From positions 46,729 through 55,234 of the forward strand of contig DFEG01000014.1 in assembly GCA_002369075.1 (NCBI GenBank): 8,506 nucleotides of DNA, read 5' to 3'. The notes beneath the pieces were generated by a model. That model did not search any database. It worked only from the letters and a program-made list of their open reading frames with translations, and was not told the origin of the DNA. Position numbers and translations under genes: made by a program. The stretch comes from Bacteroidales bacterium UBA3808. GTDB taxonomy: Bacteria; Bacteroidota; Bacteroidia; Bacteroidales; Paludibacteraceae. Shown piece by piece: positions 6,660 through 8,506 of this stretch. Within the stretch, counting starts at the first letter, position 1, and each line of letters opens with the position of its first letter.

Positions 6660-7558
6660 TGAAACTGCAAACCATCATAGATATCAAACCTTCCGAATGG
6701 AAGATCGGGTATGAGGACAAGATTCTCATGCTCGGTTCGTGTTTCTCGGACGAGATTGGCGAGCAGATGAAACAGCGCAATCTGCCAGTCACCTGCAATC
6801 CGTTCGGCACACTCTATAACCCGCTGTCCATAGCACAGGCAATACAATTGACGGAGTTGCCGGAAATAGTGGAATACGGCGGCCTCTGGCACTCGATGGC
6901 ACACCACGGTTCGTTCTCGCGCCCTACGAAAGAAGAGGCGGAAGAGGCAGTGAAAGCCTCCGTCGAAACCATGCAGAAAGCCTTTGAGGAAGCAACGGTG
7001 GTGATTGTTACCTTCGGTACCGCGTGGGTGTATGAGTGGAACAAGGAATCAGAAGTAAGGAGTCAGGACAAGTATGTGGTAGCCAACTGCCATAAGATGC
7101 CGGACTCGTGGTTCACCCGCAGGCGGTTGACGGTAGAGGAGATTGTGGCTGTATGGCAACCGATCATCGGGAAGTACCCCGACAAGCACTGGCTCTTCAC
7201 CGTCTCGCCGATCCGGCATATAAAGGACGGTCTCCACGAGAACCAACTGAGCAAAGCCACGCTGCTCATGGCAGTGAATGAATTAGTAAATCAGTCTTAC
7301 AGTCCACAGGACGGTCTGTCAGCGGAGCGGTCTGTATTCTGTCAGGCGAAGCCGGTCTATTTCCCTTCTTACGAAATACTGCTTGACGAGTTGCGCGACT
7401 ACCGATTCTATGCGGATGACCTGGTACACCCGTCATCGCTGGCGGTGAACTATATCTGGGAACGGTTCGTGGAGACGTTCTGTACCAACGGTACCCGCAA
7501 TCAGATGCAGATAGAGCATAAGCAATGGAAATTTGAGCACCACCGCCCCTTACACTAA
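6659..7558 (+). CDS. GSCFA-domain protein (SGNH-hydrolase-like)
   Basis: A 299-residue protein carrying the family signature LGSCFSDEIG (GSCF at 26-29), followed by NPFGTLYNP (47-55), VTFGTAWVYE (117-126), FTVSPIRHIKDGL (180-192) and the C-terminal block YFPSYEILLDELRDYRFYADDLVHPS (234-259). The early GS-serine and the late D..HP (D254, H257) are placed like the nucleophile and Asp/His of SGNH esterases, so hydrolase or acyl-esterase activity is plausible. The biological substrate of GSCFA proteins is not established to my knowledge. No signal peptide or transmembrane helix is seen, which suggests a cytoplasmic protein. The ATG overlaps the permease stop by one base, so the two are translationally coupled. 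Two stretches look unlike the rest: residues about 128-138, encoded by a degenerate heptamer array, and about 211-231, rich in short repeats at DNA level. Both fall between conserved blocks and the frame is kept. Confidence 0.87.
   Translation: MKLQTIIDIKPSEWKIGYEDKILMLGSCFSDEIGEQMKQRNLPVTCNPFGTLYNPLSIAQAIQLTELPEIVEYGGLWHSMAHHGSFSRPTKEEAEEAVKASVETMQKAFEEATVVIVTFGTAWVYEWNKESEVRSQDKYVVANCHKMPDSWFTRRRLTVEEIVAVWQPIIGKYPDKHWLFTVSPIRHIKDGLHENQLSKATLLMAVNELVNQSYSPQDGLSAERSVFCQAKPVYFPSYEILLDELRDYRFYADDLVHPSSLAVNYIWERFVETFCTNGTRNQMQIEHKQWKFEHHRPLH
7045..7069 (+). repeat. Degenerate 7-bp-period repeat inside the GSCFA gene
   Basis: The bases can be read as consecutive heptamers GGAATCA, GAAGTAA, GGAGTCA and a partial GGAC. 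Rotated, this is a variant of the unit AGTCARR, close to the AGTCRAA unit read on the coding strand of valS at 8418-8445. It encodes approximately ESEVRSQD in a loop between two conserved blocks. The repeat is short and imperfect, so this is a moderate call. Confidence 0.5.
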
Positions 7559-7586
7559 AGAAGCGACTCCCAAGAGCCGCTTCTTT
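7557..7586. terminator. Hairpin terminator between convergent GSCFA gene and valS
   Basis: The left arm AAAGAAGCG (7557-7565) pairs perfectly with the right arm CGCTTCTTT (7578-7586). After an A-C mismatch (7566/7577), a further 3 bp (CTC 7567-7569 with GAG 7574-7576) closes a CCAA loop. The stem begins inside the stop codon of the GSCFA gene. On the plus strand it is followed by T-rich repeat sequence. On the minus strand the 3' arm ends in CTTCTTTA. It could therefore act for both converging genes, though neither side has a long uninterrupted T run. Confidence 0.7.
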
Positions 7587-7624
7587 CATCTTTCATCTTT
7601 CATTTTTCATCTTTCATCTTTCAG
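7583..7624. repeat. Six tandem heptamers (CTTTCAT) overlapping the valS 3' end
   Basis: Six contiguous 7-bp units run without a gap: CTTTCAT at 7583, 7590 and 7597, TTTTCAT at 7604, CTTTCAT at 7611 and CTTTCAG at 7618. On the valS coding strand the unit is ATGAAAG. The last five codons of valS and its TGA (7609-7607) lie within the array. The first unit is shared with the 3' arm of the terminator hairpin. Units this short with no spacers rule out a CRISPR. Confidence 0.9.
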
Positions 7625-8506
7625 CGCTTTGATAGCTTCTTCAATGGAAGCGATGCGGGATTCGGCATCGGCTTTCTTCTTGCGTTCCAGTTCCACAATC
7701 TCCGGCTTGGCGTTCGCTACGAAACGCTCGTTCCCTAACTTAGCCATGACGCCTTTGAGGAAGCCCTGCTGGTGCGCGAGATCCGCCTCCAGCTTCTTGA
7801 GTTCTTCCTCGACATTGATGAATGCGTCCATCGGGATGGCGAACTCCGTTGTGCCGACGATGAACTTAGCGCAGTTGGCGTTGGAATCGCTATGCGTAGC
7901 GATGGTGACATTAGCCAGTTTCTGCAACAGAGCGGCATATTCGTACGTGTCTGCGCCCTCGAAATAGAGGGTCAGTACCTCTTTCTGTGGGATATTCTTC
8001 GACGCACGCACGTTACGCACACCGGACACAATTTCCTTCAGTTCCTCAATGTTATTGAGAATATCTGATTTGTCGGTATTCTGATATGCCGATATTCCGA
8101 GGGCCGAAGTCATGATGCTTTCTCCCTCTTTGCGGGTGTAGAGTTCGTGCCAGAGTTCCTCTGTGATGAACGGCATGAAGGGGTGGAGCAGTTTGAGCAG
8201 GCGCTCAAAGAACGCGAGGGTCGCTTCGTAGGTCTGTCGGTCAATAGGCTGCTGGTAAGCCGGCTTGATCATCTCCAAGTACCAGCCGCTGAACTCATCC
8301 GTATAGAGTTTGTAAATAGCCATCAGGGCTTCGCTCAAACGGTATTTGCTGAACAGATCCGCCACTTCGGCTTCGGCCTCGCCCAGTTTGGCATCGAACC
8401 ACGCGATGGCTTGCTGGCTTTCGACTTTTGACTTTTGACTTTCGACTACCTCCCAGCCTTTGACAAGGCGGAAGCAGTTCCAAATCTTGTTGCAGAAATT
8501 ACGTCC
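7607..8506 (-). CDS. valS: Valine--tRNA ligase, C-terminal fragment
   Basis: The last 299 codons of a class I aminoacyl-tRNA synthetase that charges tRNA-Val. The 5' two thirds, including the HIGH and KMSKS motifs, lie beyond the window end. From the edge the protein opens GRNFCNKIWNCFRLVKGWEV, the conserved junction after the catalytic core. It continues into the anticodon-binding domain (LFSKYRLSEALMAIYKLYTDEFSGWYLEMIKP and HPFMPFITEELWHEL). It ends in the ValS-specific C-terminal coiled coil (about residues 225-299 of the fragment, VEEELKKLEADLAHQQGFLKGVMAKLG...). The frame is open to base 8506. Two features are odd. A VESQKSKVESQ stretch at fragment residues 21-31 is encoded by tandem heptamers, and the final codons plus stop come from a second heptamer array. 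It converges on the GSCFA gene, with a hairpin between them. Confidence 0.97.
   Translation of the reverse strand, partial: GRNFCNKIWNCFRLVKGWEVVESQKSKVESQQAIAWFDAKLGEAEAEVADLFSKYRLSEALMAIYKLYTDEFSGWYLEMIKPAYQQPIDRQTYEATLAFFERLLKLLHPFMPFITEELWHELYTRKEGESIMTSALGISAYQNTDKSDILNNIEELKEIVSGVRNVRASKNIPQKEVLTLYFEGADTYEYAALLQKLANVTIATHSDSNANCAKFIVGTTEFAIPMDAFINVEEELKKLEADLAHQQGFLKGVMAKLGNERFVANAKPEIVELERKKKADAESRIASIEEAIKALKDER
8418..8445. repeat. Four tandem heptamers (CTTTYGA) inside valS
   Basis: Contiguous units CTTTCGA (8418), CTTTTGA (8425), CTTTTGA (8432) and CTTTCGA (8439) are followed by CT. On the valS coding strand the unit is TCRAAAG, i.e. AGTCRAA rotated. The array encodes most of the VESQKSKVESQ segment between the catalytic-core end and the anticodon-binding domain. 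The units are arranged symmetrically, with CGA outside and TGA inside. Confidence 0.88.

Noticed and set aside
7583..7624. CRISPR-like array
   Set aside because: The units are 7 bp and contiguous with no spacers, and no cas gene is nearby.

Overview
The window looks like an ordinary chromosomal segment of a Bacteroidota member, most likely of the order Bacteroidales and probably an anaerobe. Four things point there. The partial first gene is a class III (oxygen-sensitive) ribonucleotide reductase with its activase. The one clear promoter matches the Bacteroidetes sigma factor consensus (TTTG, about 20 bp, TAnnTTTG) rather than -35/-10 boxes. A GSCFA-domain protein is present, a family best known from Bacteroidetes. 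Most genes lack a Shine-Dalgarno sequence and instead start on or next to the previous stop codon. Family or genus cannot be settled by reading alone. No phage, transposon, CRISPR array, tRNA or rRNA is visible.

Layout. (1) Positions 1-857, plus strand: the 3' end of nrdD (anaerobic ribonucleoside-triphosphate reductase) overlapping nrdG (its radical-SAM activase), closed by a strong intrinsic terminator at 872-910. (2) Positions 888-5069, plus strand: a five-gene run driven by a promoter embedded in that terminator. The genes are ffh (SRP GTPase), an unrecognised one-pass membrane protein, prfA (release factor 1), rsmE (16S rRNA m3U1498 methyltransferase) and a PAP2-family membrane phosphatase. 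Every junction is abutting or overlapping. (3) Positions 4981-5376, minus strand: a small secreted Spy/LTXXQ-like protein whose 3' end overlaps the PAP2 gene by 89 bp tail to tail. (4) Positions 5377-5426: a 50-bp divergent intergenic region holding a near-perfect 25-bp palindrome. (5) Positions 5427-7558, plus strand: a LolC/E-type ABC permease followed by a GSCFA-domain protein. (6) Positions 7557-7624: a bidirectional-looking hairpin terminator merging into a heptamer tandem repeat array. (7) Positions 7607-8506, minus strand: the C-terminal third of valyl-tRNA synthetase (valS), cut by the window end.

How the genes relate. nrdD/nrdG form one functional pair supplying dNTPs without oxygen. 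The ffh run groups protein targeting, translation termination and ribosome modification with two membrane proteins. The permease and the GSCFA protein are translationally coupled and may both act on the envelope, but no ATPase or lipoprotein chaperone lies beside them here.

I found no new multi-gene system. The most unusual structure is a set of 7-bp-period tandem repeats between 7045 and 8445. One lies inside the GSCFA gene, one inside valS, and one supplies the valS stop codon. The other items worth a look are the promoter nested in a terminator, the divergent palindrome and the unknown protein between ffh and prfA.
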